Origin: Cryptomeria japonica
Lineage: Eukaryota > Streptophyta > Pinopsida > Cupressales > Cupressaceae
NCBI RefSeq assembly: GCF_030272615.1
Contig: NC_081413.1
Coordinates: 607,516,209-607,580,208 of the forward strand
Direction: 5' to 3'
Length of the DNA stretch: 64,000 nucleotides
Made by a program: the position numbers and the translations under genes
Part shown: positions 33,606-46,279 of the stretch, one piece after another
Position numbering within the stretch: position 1 is the first letter of the stretch
Layout of the letters: every line of letters begins with the position of its first letter
The notes under the pieces: generated by a model
Told to the model about the DNA's origin: nothing
Databases searched by the model: none
Seen by the model: only the letters and a program-made list of their open reading frames with translations

Positions 33606-34300
33606 TGTTGTTGGATTTGTGTGAACATTGTCATTGTTGTCATTGATGTCAAACCCGATCATCTAGAATTGCCTGGATGTGGTATATTGAGCAGATGAGG
33701 CAAGTATAATTTATGATGTTATGGAAAATAGGTATATATGTGATGCAGAGCTATAATGATGGTATAACTCTCTTGAGTCATTTCTGAAGGTGACCGAAAA
33801 TCTTATATCTTGATCATGTTGAAGGTTTTTTGGTCATGGTTATGTCACTTGTATTTTGTGCTATGAGTTCCATACTTCAAAATCAATGGCATTTGTATTA
33901 TGGAGTCATTTTTTATGATGCTTGGGAATTGTTCTTATAGATCCATTCCTATGGGTTCGATAGATGATTTTTTGGTCCCGATATGTGAAGCGTGTAGAAG
34001 ATCAATGAAGGCCAACTTGGTTATCATATCTTTGATTGAGGAATTTTTGGTAATGTGTTGATCCGAGCAATTACATCATTGAATAAATCATTTGTGCTTG
34101 GCTGATATATCATCTTGGTGATTGTGCTTATCGATATATATATGTAAATATGGAAGGAGTGTGTAGAGATCTAGAGTGAATGAGTGTATGAAGAAACAAT
34201 GAGATACAAGGAGTATAGTGTGTGAAGTGTGAGTTGCGGATAGTGAAGCGAAGTTAGAGTGAAGACAATGTCATGGCAATTATGATATGATATCAGCAAT
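33606..34300 (+). mobile_element. G: partial LTR-like sequence
   Basis: From about 33606 or 33609 the sequence reads TGTTGGATTTGTGTG followed by cattgttgtcattgatgtc, typical of copia LTR starts on the plus strand. Its 3' end was not found, because N begins at about 34300. No target duplication was confirmed and there is no coding frame. Confidence 0.4.
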
Positions 34301-35493
34301 TGCAAATTTTTGTGTATTCAATTGCGACACCCAACTTCCTATGCACATACGTATCTCCAAAATTTGTCAAAACAAAAAATAAAGGTCAAAGTGTTTCACG
34401 TTGGGTTCACCATTGTTTCTATGCTTGAATGTCATGAATGTATTAAGCTAATCAGTAATAAAGAACGAATCACCAATTCTCAACTAATTAACAAACATCA
34501 AACATAATCAATGAAAATCAATACAAGAAATGAGAAATGCATTCAAATAGAAACTCCCTCAATTTGCATCTTTGCTTCCATTATGCTTCTCCAATTTGAG
34601 TGGTTGGTGGCTCTCAGGTATTGCACCAATTTCTTGCATACAAATACTTTGAAGACTCTTATTTTGTGATTCTAGAATGCTAGATTCTAAAAGGCTAGTT
34701 TGAATTGATGAAAAGAGGTTGAATTTATAGATTTTCAACACAAAGTAGGTGAGAATTTGAACTCAAGTTTTGATTGATAGATAATTGATTTAGATTGATC
34801 AGTGAACTCAATTGATTGACCAGTAGACTAAATAGATGGATTAGTTGACTAGATTGATTGATTAGAAGACTGAATTGATTGGAGAGATAAGTGGATTGAT
34901 TGATGAGTTAACTGAGTTAACTGATTAGACAACTGATTTGATCAATCAGTTCTGATTTTAGCATGTGTTGTAGGAATTTGAAATTTAATTTAATTTTCAT
35001 TTTCAATTTGGATTTGAATTTGGTCATTCGAATGCTGAAATGCACATGAAATTAATTGAAATTCAGATTTAGGGAAATGTGAATTTGATGATTTGGAATT
35101 AGATGAAATTAAGTGAAATTCGAATTTGGGGAAATATGAAATGAAATTAGATGGAATTAATTGGAATTATAATTTGGGGAATTAGAGGAATAAGTTAATT
35201 AATTTAAATAATTTAAATTAAATTATTTAAACATAGGAAATTGAATTAATTAAATAATAAAGATTATTTAACTAAGGAAAATGTAGTAATTAATTAAATA
35301 ATTTATATTTAATTAATAATTGAGATATGGTTAACTGATTAAAATGATTTGAGAATAGAAATAGAATAATTAGAAGTGTTTGAAAGGTGATGATTAGAAG
35401 AAATAGTTAGTTTAATCAAATAATTAAAGAATTACTTAATTAAATAGATGAATAATTAGTGTAGAATTAATGAGACATTTTTAGGTGTCTACA
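34301..35493 (-). mobile_element. N: probable solo LTR of the TGTAGACA family (minus)
   Basis: The right end is ttttaggtgtctaca at 35493, which on the minus strand starts TGTAGACACCTAAAAATG like K and E. The left end is uncertain. TGCAAATTTT at 34301 follows agcaat, and agcac follows the right end, so the duplication may be agca(a/c). The interior has degenerate attgattg repeats (34775-34950) and an AT-rich ttaattaa zone like the E and K LTRs. Confidence 0.55.
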
Positions 35494-37112
35494 AGCACTT
35501 TACCACATTTTATTAGTTTTATGGACTTTGTAAGAGTCACTAATTTAAGGGTTACTCAATGGCCTTGGACTAGTATCTTTGACTAACAAATAATAACCAT
35601 GAGTAAGGGTATGTAAGAGTAATTAGTTCTTCATGGGAAAGTGCTTTAGATTTACTTATGACACCTTTATAATGATCGAATATGACTTATAATAGGCATT
35701 ACATTCTTTTTTGGTGGTCATCAATCATTTGGGGGTGTTGAAATTTGACCATGAGACTTGAGCACCCATTTTGGTCCAATGGTTTTAGTACATAATTTTG
35801 GGGAAACCACTTTTTATTTCCTATCTCTCCTTGGCTGATATTGAGGGCTTGGTTTGGAGATTTTAGGTCATATTTTATGCATTGTTGTGCTATTGAAATT
35901 TATCTAAAATTGAAATTTTTTATTTGATGTGAAGCTCTAAGCTTGAAAGTGTGTTGTAACTATCATTATTCTTGTTCATATATTGATTTGATACTTTGGA
36001 GGTTGGGTTTATTTTCTTGAATGAGGTTTCCTAGGGTATACCAATATTTTCTCTTATGTGGTTGTCTCATCGTTCTTCTCCTTCTAATCTTTATTCTTGT
36101 TCTCTTCTAAATGTTGTTTGACACTTTGTTACTCTTAAAACAAAAACTAGATGAATAACTTGTAACCCTTTCCTTCCAAGATTATGTAGAAAATTTTTTT
36201 TCAAATTTTCCTTTTTTAATTCATTGACAAAGTGGAAAATAGTTTAATTTTGTGTAAAGTTGGGTCTCTTGACCTTTTTCACCTACTTATTTGTTACATA
36301 AATTCCTATATAGTTATACCCTACATCATCTTTATGCATATGTATCCTAATATAGTCTCCCTATCTATAGGTATTATAGATACATGTGTACCTACATTTC
36401 TCTTTCTAGTATTATTCACTTATTATTTATAGTAAAACACTTCAATTGGTGCAATAAAAGGAATCTAGATATCCATGAATATTAAAGTGTTGTTTTCAAT
36501 TATTTACTCAAATTTCACACAAATGACAATAGTTAAGAGGTATTTTCAAATATTAGCACTACCCAAAAAAATAAAATACAAAAAGTCAAGGTGAATTGGG
36601 AAAACTAGAAAGCAAAGTTGTGTACAATATAAGATCGAGTCTATATATGTAGGGCAAGTATATGATCATAGAATCAACCCTAATCCATAGGCTAGACCTT
36701 GCACAAAGTAAACAAAATATTATGATTCTAATCCAAAACAAAGGCAATGGCATTCCCCTTAAGATCTTGAGACATTCAATATCTTTGTGTCATATAATAT
36801 TGTTCATTTGTTATTTATATTTATTTTCATTACTTATTTAATTGCATATTACATTAACCCACAATATTCACTAGGTTATTATTATTAAATTAATCTAGGT
36901 TAATTAATATTTAGTTGTATACATATTATTTGATTACTTAGATCAATCTTAACGAAAGTTTTATGTTTAATTATCCTAATTATATAAAAACTAATTTTAA
37001 ACTATAATAATTATCAAACAAGACACATTTAATTAATAAACCATCATGACTTTAATAGTAAACATTATTCTTCAAAGTCTATAGAGACATGTTAGAAAAT
37101 TATTGAATCTTG

Positions 37113-37236
37113 ACAAAAGACAAGACTAAGTTTAAATCATATAGCTGGGATACAGTTACGATTTGAAACGAACCACAAAAGACAAGACTAGGTATAAATC
37201 ATATAGCTAAGATACAACGATAGTTTGAAATGAACC
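37113..37236. repeat. 62-bp tandem duplication
   Basis: acaaaagacaagacta begins at 37113 and at 37175. Both units run through aatcatatagct and gatttgaaacgaacc (tagtttgaaatgaacc in the second), with several substitutions. Confidence 0.85.
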
Positions 37237-38008
37237 ACTCTCTCTTGAATGAAAAGATCATATCTTGAAACTAAGGCAAATCATACAATCAGATCCTCAA
37301 AAAAATATAGGCGACATGTGATCATGTTGTGAAATCAGGGTGACAAAATGTGTGACCCCAAGAAGTAACAACCACCAAAAGATAACGAAATCACGACCCC
37401 ACAAGAAAATAATTGTCAAAACCTTCCATCAGACATAACATCTCAACCCCACAAGGAAAACAATTGTCAAAATCAAAATCATCCCATGTCAAAGCATTTG
37501 AATCAAAAGACACCCTGAAAACAAAGTTGAATAATCCATGAGTATAATGTTGGGCAATGTTACTTTCCTTTGAAAACAGACACCCCCTTTCATTTGAACC
37601 CTAAAATCTAGACCTTCCTAGATATTTAGTGGTAGGTATATCAACAATGATTGGATAGCAAGAAGATATAGGACCTTCAAGGCAAAGAAAAATTTGTTCA
37701 CATGTGGTATTAGGATGACAATAAGAAGATTCTTAGGCAAAGTATCCCATCACTATCTCCTTTTGCTAAGGTCTCAAATGTGCCTAGAATTCAATGTAAA
37801 GGAGGGGCCCAATTTGGGGTAAAAGCCATAAAGTCTACCCCACAATTCATTTGATAAATATATGTATAGACTTTATCCTTACATTATAAGGACATATGAC
37901 GGACAAATAAATACCCCGAGCACTATGCTAATAAACAATATAAGAATTGTACAAAGGACAAATCTAAAGTCTATAGAAGAAAATTATCTCAATAAATAAA
38001 TGTAATGT

Positions 38009-38063
38009 AAAAGAGATGCTTTAAAGCATCTCTTTTTTCATTCAGCATCTCTTTTTTCATTCA
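38009..38063. repeat. 28-bp perfect palindrome plus 19-bp direct repeat
   Basis: From 38009 to 38036 the sequence is a perfect inverted repeat centred on TTT|AAA, with arms AAAAGAGATGCTTT and AAAGCATCTCTTTT. The right arm overlaps a 19-bp unit agcatctcttttttcattc that is directly repeated once, ending at about 38063. Confidence 0.9.
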
Positions 38064-39329
38064 TAAATTAAAGAACACTTAAATTTATCTTTTTACAATC
38101 TTTAATTTTTATTAAAAATGATTGTCTCCAAATGTCTTACTATGTAAGTCAATTAATTATCATTGAGATACCAAAAGACAACTCCCACTAGATACTTTTC
38201 AAACAAAATGTTTTTTATAAGATTTGGTTGTATGTTTTAACTTTTGGTTTTATTATATAATGTTTTTTTAGCAAAAATAATTAAATAGTAAAAGAAGGCT
38301 AGTAAAAATCAAACTTGTAATAATTAAAGGTAAGAATCAAATTGAATTTATAATGAAAAGTATATGAAATGGAGTAGAGAATCATATGATGCATTAAAAA
38401 TCATAATGGTTTGATTTACATCAAATTAATAATTATTAAATATGATGAGTATTAAATTTAATAATTTTGAGGTGTATTAGAATTGAATGAATCAAACAAA
38501 AATTTATGTTAGTAGTATAATATATTTAAAATATTATCTTTTTATTAGATTGAGATAAGGAAAATAATTGCAAAGAATAGTTATGAAATCGTACAAGATT
38601 GTAACAGACCAATAAATATATATGTAAAATATTTTTGTAATGGGAAACTTTATATATTTATGCTAATTCTCATTTTTTTGGGCATATTTTGATTGAATGG
38701 GTTAATACATTACATAACAATAAGTCGAATAATTTTGTATTATCCAATAAGGATATTGTGACTGTAAAAAAATACTTAGATCTAAAATTTATTTTTTAAA
38801 TTAAAAATACATCAAAATTAAAATATATGTATTAATGTCTACAAATAGAACTATTAAAAAGTAACATATAAATATATCATATTTATTAGGCTTACAAAAT
38901 AAAAATAAATAAATAAAGAATTATAGAAATAATAAATATTTTTTTCAAAACTAAAATTGAAAGTCACATACAAAAATAAAACAAGCATATCATCCACTAA
39001 TAAATATCCTAAATGTGTCTATCTAAAAATGTAATAGATACCTAAGTTATTTATTTACTTGAGAGTTATTTTGTTTTACTTTAGAATTATTCTATTTAGT
39101 TTCTATATATATAAGACATAAATATTGCACCAAGAGAGGTAACTATAATGGAGCGTGGGGTGAGATATGAGAGTGTTAACAAAAATTATAAAGCTGACAA
39201 AAATAATAAAAATTAAAACTAAATCGTAAAATAGTTGTTTACATCATATAAAAGTAAAATATAATAAAAAAATTTAAATAAATAAAAAGAGTATTGATAT
39301 GAAAAATAAAAATAATTGATAAAGGGTTT

Positions 39330-40224
39330 TGAGGCAAGTTCATCTTTTAATGGATTGAAGGGCCACAAAGTCCCTAGGGAAAATTTGAACCCTTATATAC
39401 CTGGAAGCTTAGGACAAAGATAAAGCCAAGGCACCTATAGTGATGGTTGAGGAGGTGGAAGTCTCAAAAAAATACAAATTGTCACCAATTCTCAAGCTAC
39501 AAGGAATGGGTTTAAGCAATCTGGATGAGGTTAAGGAAGATTTGGATGTGTCTAAGGCTACTTCAATCCATGAAAACACATAAGTTTTGATTGATCTAAA
39601 CAATAAGGCAAAGCAGGTAGTAGCAACACCCCTAGGTTTGGTGATCGATAATCAATCCTCAGAGCCAACTTGTGATCAAGAAGATCAAAGAACTTTTTCC
39701 AATCACTGATAAGGAAGAAATAGATCTTGGCAGCTCTATCAAGGCTAAGGAAGATCTAGTTTTGATCAAGGAGGTTCTAGTCCCATTTCAAGAAAACCTA
39801 CTAGTCATGAAGTTTAGTGAACAAAATAAAATGAAAAAAAAATGGCCCATGGAGAAATTGTGTCCCCTATATTTGATATCAACAAATAATTAATGGAGAT
39901 AGCATGCAATCTTGTGGACCAGTTCAACATTTCAAGAGCAAACCCCAAGGAGGACATCACAAAGGAGCCCTAGGGAACTGACCTAAAAGAGGACTTGTAG
40001 CTAACATTGAAAGGAGAAGGAAATTTCATTGAAGAAGAATAGATTATGCTTTTTGGAGACTCTACATATCTAGGCATCATTAAAGACCCTAAGAAAAACT
40101 TGAAAAACTAGGAATCTCTTAAAAAATTGATAGAAATTTGAAACCTAGTTGTGGAAAAGGTAAAACTGAGGGGAAGGCCAAGACAAGATCACCATGATGT
40201 TGAGATCAGGGAAGGGAGATTCCC
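39330..40224 (+). pseudogene. Possible LINE ORF1 region, heavily decayed
   Basis: Lys/Glu-rich short frames (for example 39672-39893, with IKKIKELFPITDKEEIDLG) precede the endonuclease. Plant L1 elements have an RNA-binding ORF1 here, but I see no RRM or zinc-knuckle motif. The assignment rests on position only. Confidence 0.3.
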
Positions 40225-40846
40225 CTCCCAAGTGTCCATAAGGTTCCTATCTTGGAATTTTGGGCTTAAATGCCCCTAACAAGAAGTGTTTAGTCAAGTG
40301 AAGGATGGAAATTTCAAAAACTATTATCTTTTTAATCTAAAAAAATAAGTTGAACAATGTTGATTTAGACCTTTTTAGGAGGAAAGTGGAGACTTAGAAA
40401 GCTCAAGGAGTGCAAACTATGAGTTCTTAAGGAGGCATTTCTACCTTCTAGAAACCTCAATCTATGTGTTTAGAGAACAAAGGCCCCAAACTAGATGGGT
40501 TGCAAGGTTCAGAGTGTTCTTTCAAACCTACAATTTGTATTGGTGAATGTCTATGGTCCAAACTCTTACATCAGGAAAAGGGAATTGTGAGCAGATGCAT
40601 AAACTTTTCATGTTCTCAACCCCAAAATCTCCATATCTTTGGAGGGGATTTCATTTATATACTTTTAGATAGTGGTAAGAGAGGTGGCATCCTTGGTGAA
40701 AATTGGTATCGAAAGGATTTCAAAGGTTGGGTTGACATAAATTATTTGATAGACATTGACCTTTCCAATGGATATTACACATGGACCAACAAAATATTAG
40801 GTTTCAGTTATATTGCAGAAAAGCTAGATAGATTTATATTCACATG
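40225..40846 (+). pseudogene. LINE ORF2 endonuclease domain
   Basis: RFLSWNFGLKCP (about 40240) matches the ISWNxRGLN start of apurinic-type LINE endonucleases. Later segments in other frames read HIFGGDFIYI, KRGGILGENW and NGYYTWTNKI, then YIAEKLDRFIF. These correspond to the conserved GGDFN, RGG, TWTN and RLDRF blocks. The enzyme nicks target DNA to start integration. At least two frameshifts and several stops are present. Confidence 0.75.
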
Positions 40847-40931
40847 AGGTTTAGGTTCCTTTCCCTCCACTTTAATAAGTTCAATACTTCCTTGCTCTAG
40901 GTTATATCACTTCCCAATCCAATTATAAATT

Positions 40932-42330
40932 GTGGGGGAGAGGCATCTGACAAGATGCCCCTTTAAGTTTGAAAGCATGTGGATGGAAGACCTTAATTTT
41001 TTAAAGTTGATGGAAGGTTGTTGGAAAGAGGAGTACCTTAGTGGTTCCAAGATAATGTACATTGTCACTAAGCTAAAAAAAATTAAAGCAAAAATAAAGC
41101 AAAGGAATCTTACTTCAAAAATATATTTGATACCAAGAACTTGATTGAAGAAGATTTGTATATGCTTAGGGAATAAGTGTTCAGGAATGGTGTGGATCGT
41201 GCTTACTTCTCAAAATAAAAAGGAGGTTATTCAATCCTATAAATACATTCTATCCAAAGAAGAAGTTTCATGGAGACAAAAATCTTGGGAGACTTGGATT
41301 GAGGCCAATGATACAAATACTAAATTCTTCTATAATGTTACCAAATTAAGGAGAACAATCAAAAAGATATCCTTGCTTGAATTCTTAGACAATATTGTGA
41401 TGGAGGACCCACAGATTATCAATGGAGAAATAATGAATTTCTTCTCCAAACTCTTTAATAACCTAAAGGGTTCTAATTTTTTGGCACAACAGAAGTTGAT
41501 TCATAACATCCCTTCTCTAGTTACTGAGGCCCAAAACAAAATGTTGAATAAATAACTCTCAAACAAAGAGATCAAGGAGTCTCTGTTTCAATGGCACCCT
41601 AATTTATTTTAAAAATTGTTGGAGCACAATGGGAGATTATTTAAATGAGGCTATTGAGGCCTCCTCGGATTCAAGAAATTTTCTTACATAAGTCAAAAAT
41701 ACTTTCATTGCCCTAATCCCTAAAAATGAGGTAACAAATACATTAGATGAATATCAGCCAATATCCCTTTGAAATACCATTTATAAGGTAATGACTAAGG
41801 CAATATACAACACACTAAAGAAAATATTGTGGGTATTATCTCTAACGAGAAAACTGACTTCATTCAGGAAGATTTGTCTTGGACAACATCATTATTGCAC
41901 AAGAAGCTCTTCATTTTATACAATGAACCAAGAAGTAGGGTATGGTTATTAAACTAGACATCAAGAAAGCTTATAATATGGTCGATTGGCATTTTCTTCT
42001 AAGGCTAATGGAGGCTTTAGGATTTACGAGGAGATGGCTGAATTGGATTTTCTACTGCATTTGTACACCTACTTAATGGCTCTCTAGAGGGATTTTTTGA
42101 GATCTCAAGGGATCTTCAACAAGGATATCCATTATCCCATTTCTTGTTTATCTTAATTTGGAAATATTTGGGAAGAAGCCTAAAGAATGATATGATTGCA
42201 AGGAATGTAGAAGGCATAAACATCACTAGTGAGCTCCCACCTTTATCTCACTAGCAGTTCGTTGATGATACTAGTTGTTTGGTGTGGCAAAATGGAAAGA
42301 AACACTCCTTATTAATAATGTTTTGAGTCT
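40932..42330 (+). pseudogene. LINE ORF2 linker and reverse transcriptase
   Basis: The linker has WRQKSWETWIEANDTNTKFF (about 41268-41327), the usual SWRQKSR..D.NTKFFH block. Reverse transcriptase blocks follow in changing frames: TFIALIPKNE and YQPISL (about 41700-41772), IKLDIKKAYNMVDW (about 41948), LGFTRRWLNW, ISRDLQQGYPLSHFLFIL (about 42100) and QFVDDTSCLV (about 42250). The catalytic box is FVDD instead of the usual FADD. The domain copies element RNA at the nicked target. Frameshifts and stops inactivate it. Confidence 0.85.
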
Positions 42331-42379
42331 AACGTTAAACAAGACAAAATTAAATGTGTTCTTCGTTCACACCCCTGTG

Positions 42380-43702
42380 TAAAAACGATGAGAAATTCGA
42401 AGAATTTTGAATTTCAAAAAAGGGTTATTGCCTTGTACCTATTTGGTCTTATCATTCAATAAGGGACTTGAACTAGGGAAACATTGGGATCCCCTTAATA
42501 TTAAAATGAGCTCTAGACTCTCTACATTGAAGGGTAAATGGCTTTCATGGGTATGTAGAATCACAATGATCAAAGTAGTACTTTCTACCATCCCCATTTA
42601 TCTATTGTCTTGCTTGGTGCTACTAGCTAATGTTAACCAAAACTTACCCCAACACATGAGAAAATTTTGTTAGTAGGGGTTGAAGGACAAGGCTAAAATA
42701 GTACTTATATCCTAGGACATAATTTATAAGTTGAAGGATAATGACGACCTTGGGATCAAGAATCAAATCATTTAGAACAAAGCATTGGAGGCAAAATTGG
42801 CTTGCTGTATGTTCAAAGAACCTTAAAGGAAATGGGAAAAAGTATTATAGATCAAATATATTATTGAGGATGACCCTTATATAATACTAACTACTTCAAA
42901 TCCTCCTAGAGGATCATGGGTTTGGGACTTTATGCAATCATGCAAGTTAGTTGTAATTGGCTAACTCACATGGGACATACCTAGTAGTCGAAAGGTGTTT
43001 ATTTGTGAATACTTGTGGGTTGGATACCAAAATTTGGATATCCGATTGGAGATTGACCAAATGAAGGAAACTGTAAAGGACCTATGGGTCGATCTTGTAA
43101 GTTATTATGTCCTATTTTGGGATGAGGATCAGATATTAGGGTGGAAATGGAAATATTTCACCTCCTTGGATCTCCCTACAAGATATATATGCCTTCTCTC
43201 TTTAGCTCTTCCAAATATAATTTTTGTTTTTATAAATGGAGAGGATGTCCTAATTTGGGGTGTCTCCAAGATAGGGCAATATAATTCTAAGGATGGATAC
43301 CTTCATTTGTCTTGGAACCACAAGAAAAAAGGTTCAAATTTGTCTTTGCAATTGTGTTGGAGCAAATTTTGCCTTCTGAAAACTAGAACCTTTTCTTGGG
43401 ATACTCTTCAAAGGAAGATACTGGGAGCATACAAGTTTCAAATATTGGGCTATCAAGGTCCTTGAGGGTGTGTTTTTTTGTAGATCTTGGGAAGATACGT
43501 TAGAGTATCTCCTTCTAGGGTGTCCATTTTCTTAGGAATGTTGGCATTGTCTCTACAGAAAACTGGGCTAGGTTGGAGCCTTACCAAATTATACTCTCAG
43601 CGTATTTTAATCTTGGCCAATCATAAAGAAAGTAGATTATTTTGGTTGCATTTGGTTTTCTATTCCCTCCATTCTTCAATGGAAACTCTCAAAAGAAAGT
43701 AA
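42380..43702 (+). pseudogene. LINE ORF2 C-terminal connector (zf-RVT-like region)
   Basis: After reverse transcriptase come LSTLKGKWLSWVCRITMIK and STIPIYLLSCLVL (42407-42673), as in plant LINEs (GR..LI..VL.sIPiY..S). Then LGIKNQIIWNKALEAKLAC follows. Later LQLCWSKFCLLKTRTFSWDT (about 43350) matches the W...P.K...F.W block of the zf-RVT region. Several frame changes are present. Confidence 0.7.
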
Positions 43703-43924
43703 CATAAAACTATTCTAGGATAAAGAGATGATCTTAGTATTGCAACAGAATAAAATAGAAGTCACCATTATGGAATTAGTAAACAAAAGGTTGTCCCAAT
43801 TAAGTACAAATAATTTCCCCTTTATGTAATGGGATTCTAAGATGAGAATAAACTAGTAGGGGCTTAAGTTTCTTACTTGGGTTGGCTTGGGAGGTTTTGC
43901 ATCCATATTTACTAGGGAGAAAGT

Positions 43925-44375
43925 AATCTAGTCCCCCCCTCAACAAGGTTGGATTAAATTAAATTATGATGTCTTCTCAAGGGGCAATCTTGGTAGGTAT
44001 GGTGCTAGTAGCATCATTAGAAATTGTAAGGGTCTCGTCAATGAAAGTTCCTAAAAAAATTTTCCAAATAGAAACAACAATAAATTTAAATCCCTTGCTC
44101 TCATTCATGATCTTAACCTAAGAGTTAGGAGCTAGGCAACTTGATATTGAAGAAGATTCGTCGCTAGTAATCAATGCATTGAGAGTTAGTTCCAAACCAC
44201 ATTAGAAATTATGAGAACTCCTATAAGGAGCCTTGAAATTGATAAGATTTTTAAATTGTCATGTTTAATAATATCTACAAAGATTTGATTCTAAAACCAA
44301 CAAGCTGGAAAATGATGAGGTAGACGAGACTAACAACATTTTCACCAATGATGTTTTGGAGGAAGTTTTGAATAA
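43925..44375 (+). pseudogene. LINE C-terminal RNase H domain
   Basis: PPQQGWIKLNYDVFSRGN then LGRYGASSIIRN (about 43937-44020) match the start of plant LINE RNase H, PP..GWIKLNfDGasrGNpG.sGaG.viRd. The catalytic Asp is kept (NYD). A further LDIEEDSSLVINALRV (about 44135) corresponds to the conserved LE.DS..vv..l block. Many plant L1 lineages carry this domain. Confidence 0.75.
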
Positions 44376-45060
44376 TTAAAAGGACTCATTAGTATGGGCT
44401 TTCCCATTGACAACCTCTCATAATTTATTCTCTAGCATGTGAGGTAGATTAATGCAATGTGAATTTCATCTCAAATTAGTTGGCCTAGATACAAGATTTT
44501 AGGCCTCAACATTGGTTTTTAGAACAGTTGGCATGGCAACATTTTAGCCTTGCCCGAACATCATAACAAATGATTACCTTTATTCTTCTATGTTAGTTGT
44601 ACATGGGAAATACAAGGCCTCTCTATTATAAAGATGGTAGTATTTTCTCTTTTGGCATCATAATTTTAGCATGGAAACCCCAATTTAGCTAAATTACCAA
44701 AAAAGGCAGATATCATTCCTTGGCTTCATTTCGAACCAAAGACTCAAAATGGTTTACAAGGCATCAGGATTGTTGGATATAAAGGCAATTTGAATGGTTT
44801 TGGGCCATGATTTTCTATTTTCTATGAGTTGATATCATGTCAACAAAGACATCCTCACAATTCCTAGCTTTGCTACTGAACCTGGGTGAACTAAAAGTGG
44901 AGACATTGTTGCTACTTCAAGAGATTTTTAAGAAAGATTTTCTAGTAGATGACATTGATGTGGTCATCTTTTTGGACCCTGGGGTTAGCATTCCTTGTCC
45001 CAAGGACCTTCCTTAGATTATTTAGTTGGGGGTAGTTATGGCTAGACAACAATTCATTCT

Positions 45061-46264
45061 TGTAATGGGGAGAATTAAGGTTTCACCAATTAAGGTAACA
45101 AAATCACTAATTTTTCTTAAAAATATATTACATTGAAAGAGGGGTGAATCCAATAGATCTAGCCTCAAATCAACTAAGGAAAGGGATAAGATTTCTGATT
45201 AGATTCATTAAGGATTTATTCCCTTTTTCTAAGTTGAATTGTGAAAATGTTGAAATTGGGGTAAATAGGTGATTATTGAAGAGATTGGACATAAACAATG
45301 AGCTACAGTCGTCATACAAAGACACCAATAAGATAAATAAGAGGTTTTCGATTTGTTCCCAAAAGTTTGGCTTGAATTTTCAAGACTAGGTAGTATCAAT
45401 TCACCACGATCCTCTAAATTTCTTGTTGTCAAAAGGTGAACCCGTTTGTCTCTTCAAATCATGTCAATCCTCCCAAATGCAGCTTTGTACCTATTTCTTG
45501 CACACAGAAAGAAGGGGTAAATTGTTGGGGAAGGGTTTTTCCTAAGTCAAACCTTGGTTTAGGAATTAACCTTGAATAAAAAAATGCAAATACTAAAATA
45601 AATATTGGAAAGATATACCTTAGATGTACAATTGTTGATGTTGATGCCTTTCTCTTTGAATGTAATCACATATGTTGTATGAAATGACATGAACATGACA
45701 AAACCCTAATCACACACATGCTTACATAGGAATGATGTAATTTTACTCCATAATGGTTGAATGATGAATATGCATCCTTGAAGATCTTTGAAAATGACTA
45801 ATTATGAATGCTTCATGGATGCACAAGTGATTTGAATTGATTGCTTAGAGTGTTAGAATGAAGATTAAATTAGATTGATAAAATGTCTTTATATAGGGGG
45901 TTCTAGGTAAATTACCAATTAGGCCGACCTCCAACGATCATGCGGAGCCACAATGATCAAATCTTACCATGGAGATATAACACCTACCCCATTTTAAATT
46001 GGAGCTAGATTAAGAGGGACCATGGCATTTTGGGGTACCATGGTCTAGACTAGGGCACTCTATGCCCTGGTCCCTCCACAATCAAGGCCCAAACAAAGGT
46101 AAAATGAAGTGGATATCCCATGATAGGACCCACAAAAGGCTATTTATGGCCTCAAAGTTAGAGAATTAGCACAAAAGGACCCAGAAAGGTGATGAGGATA
46201 GGAAACACTAAAGTAGGGCAGATGTGAGGTATAAATTGGCCCAGTAACAATTTATGATGCTACA
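45061..46264 (-). repeat. H 3' LTR
   Basis: This 1204-bp LTR matches 52082-54705 once Q is removed (about 1189 bp). A minus-strand TATA box (plus strand ctttatata at 45887-45895, inside ctttatatagggggtt) is conserved in both copies. Confidence 0.9.
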
Positions 46265-46279
46265 TTTATCCCCCACTTT
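46265..46279 (-). promoter_or_regulatory. H polypurine tract
   Basis: On the minus strand AAAGTGGGGGATAAA abuts the LTR start TGTAGCATC. It closely parallels AGTGGGGGCAAAA of element C. Confidence 0.75.

Larger units (their letters stand above)
35494..39330. other. AT-rich spacer without genes
   Basis: No coding frame longer than chance or carrying a motif was found on either strand. The open frame at 36232-36432 is low-complexity and hydrophobic by composition. Contents worth noting are a 62-bp tandem duplication (37113-37236) and a palindrome with a direct repeat (38009-38063), listed separately. Decayed transposons may be present but are not recognisable. Confidence 0.5.
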
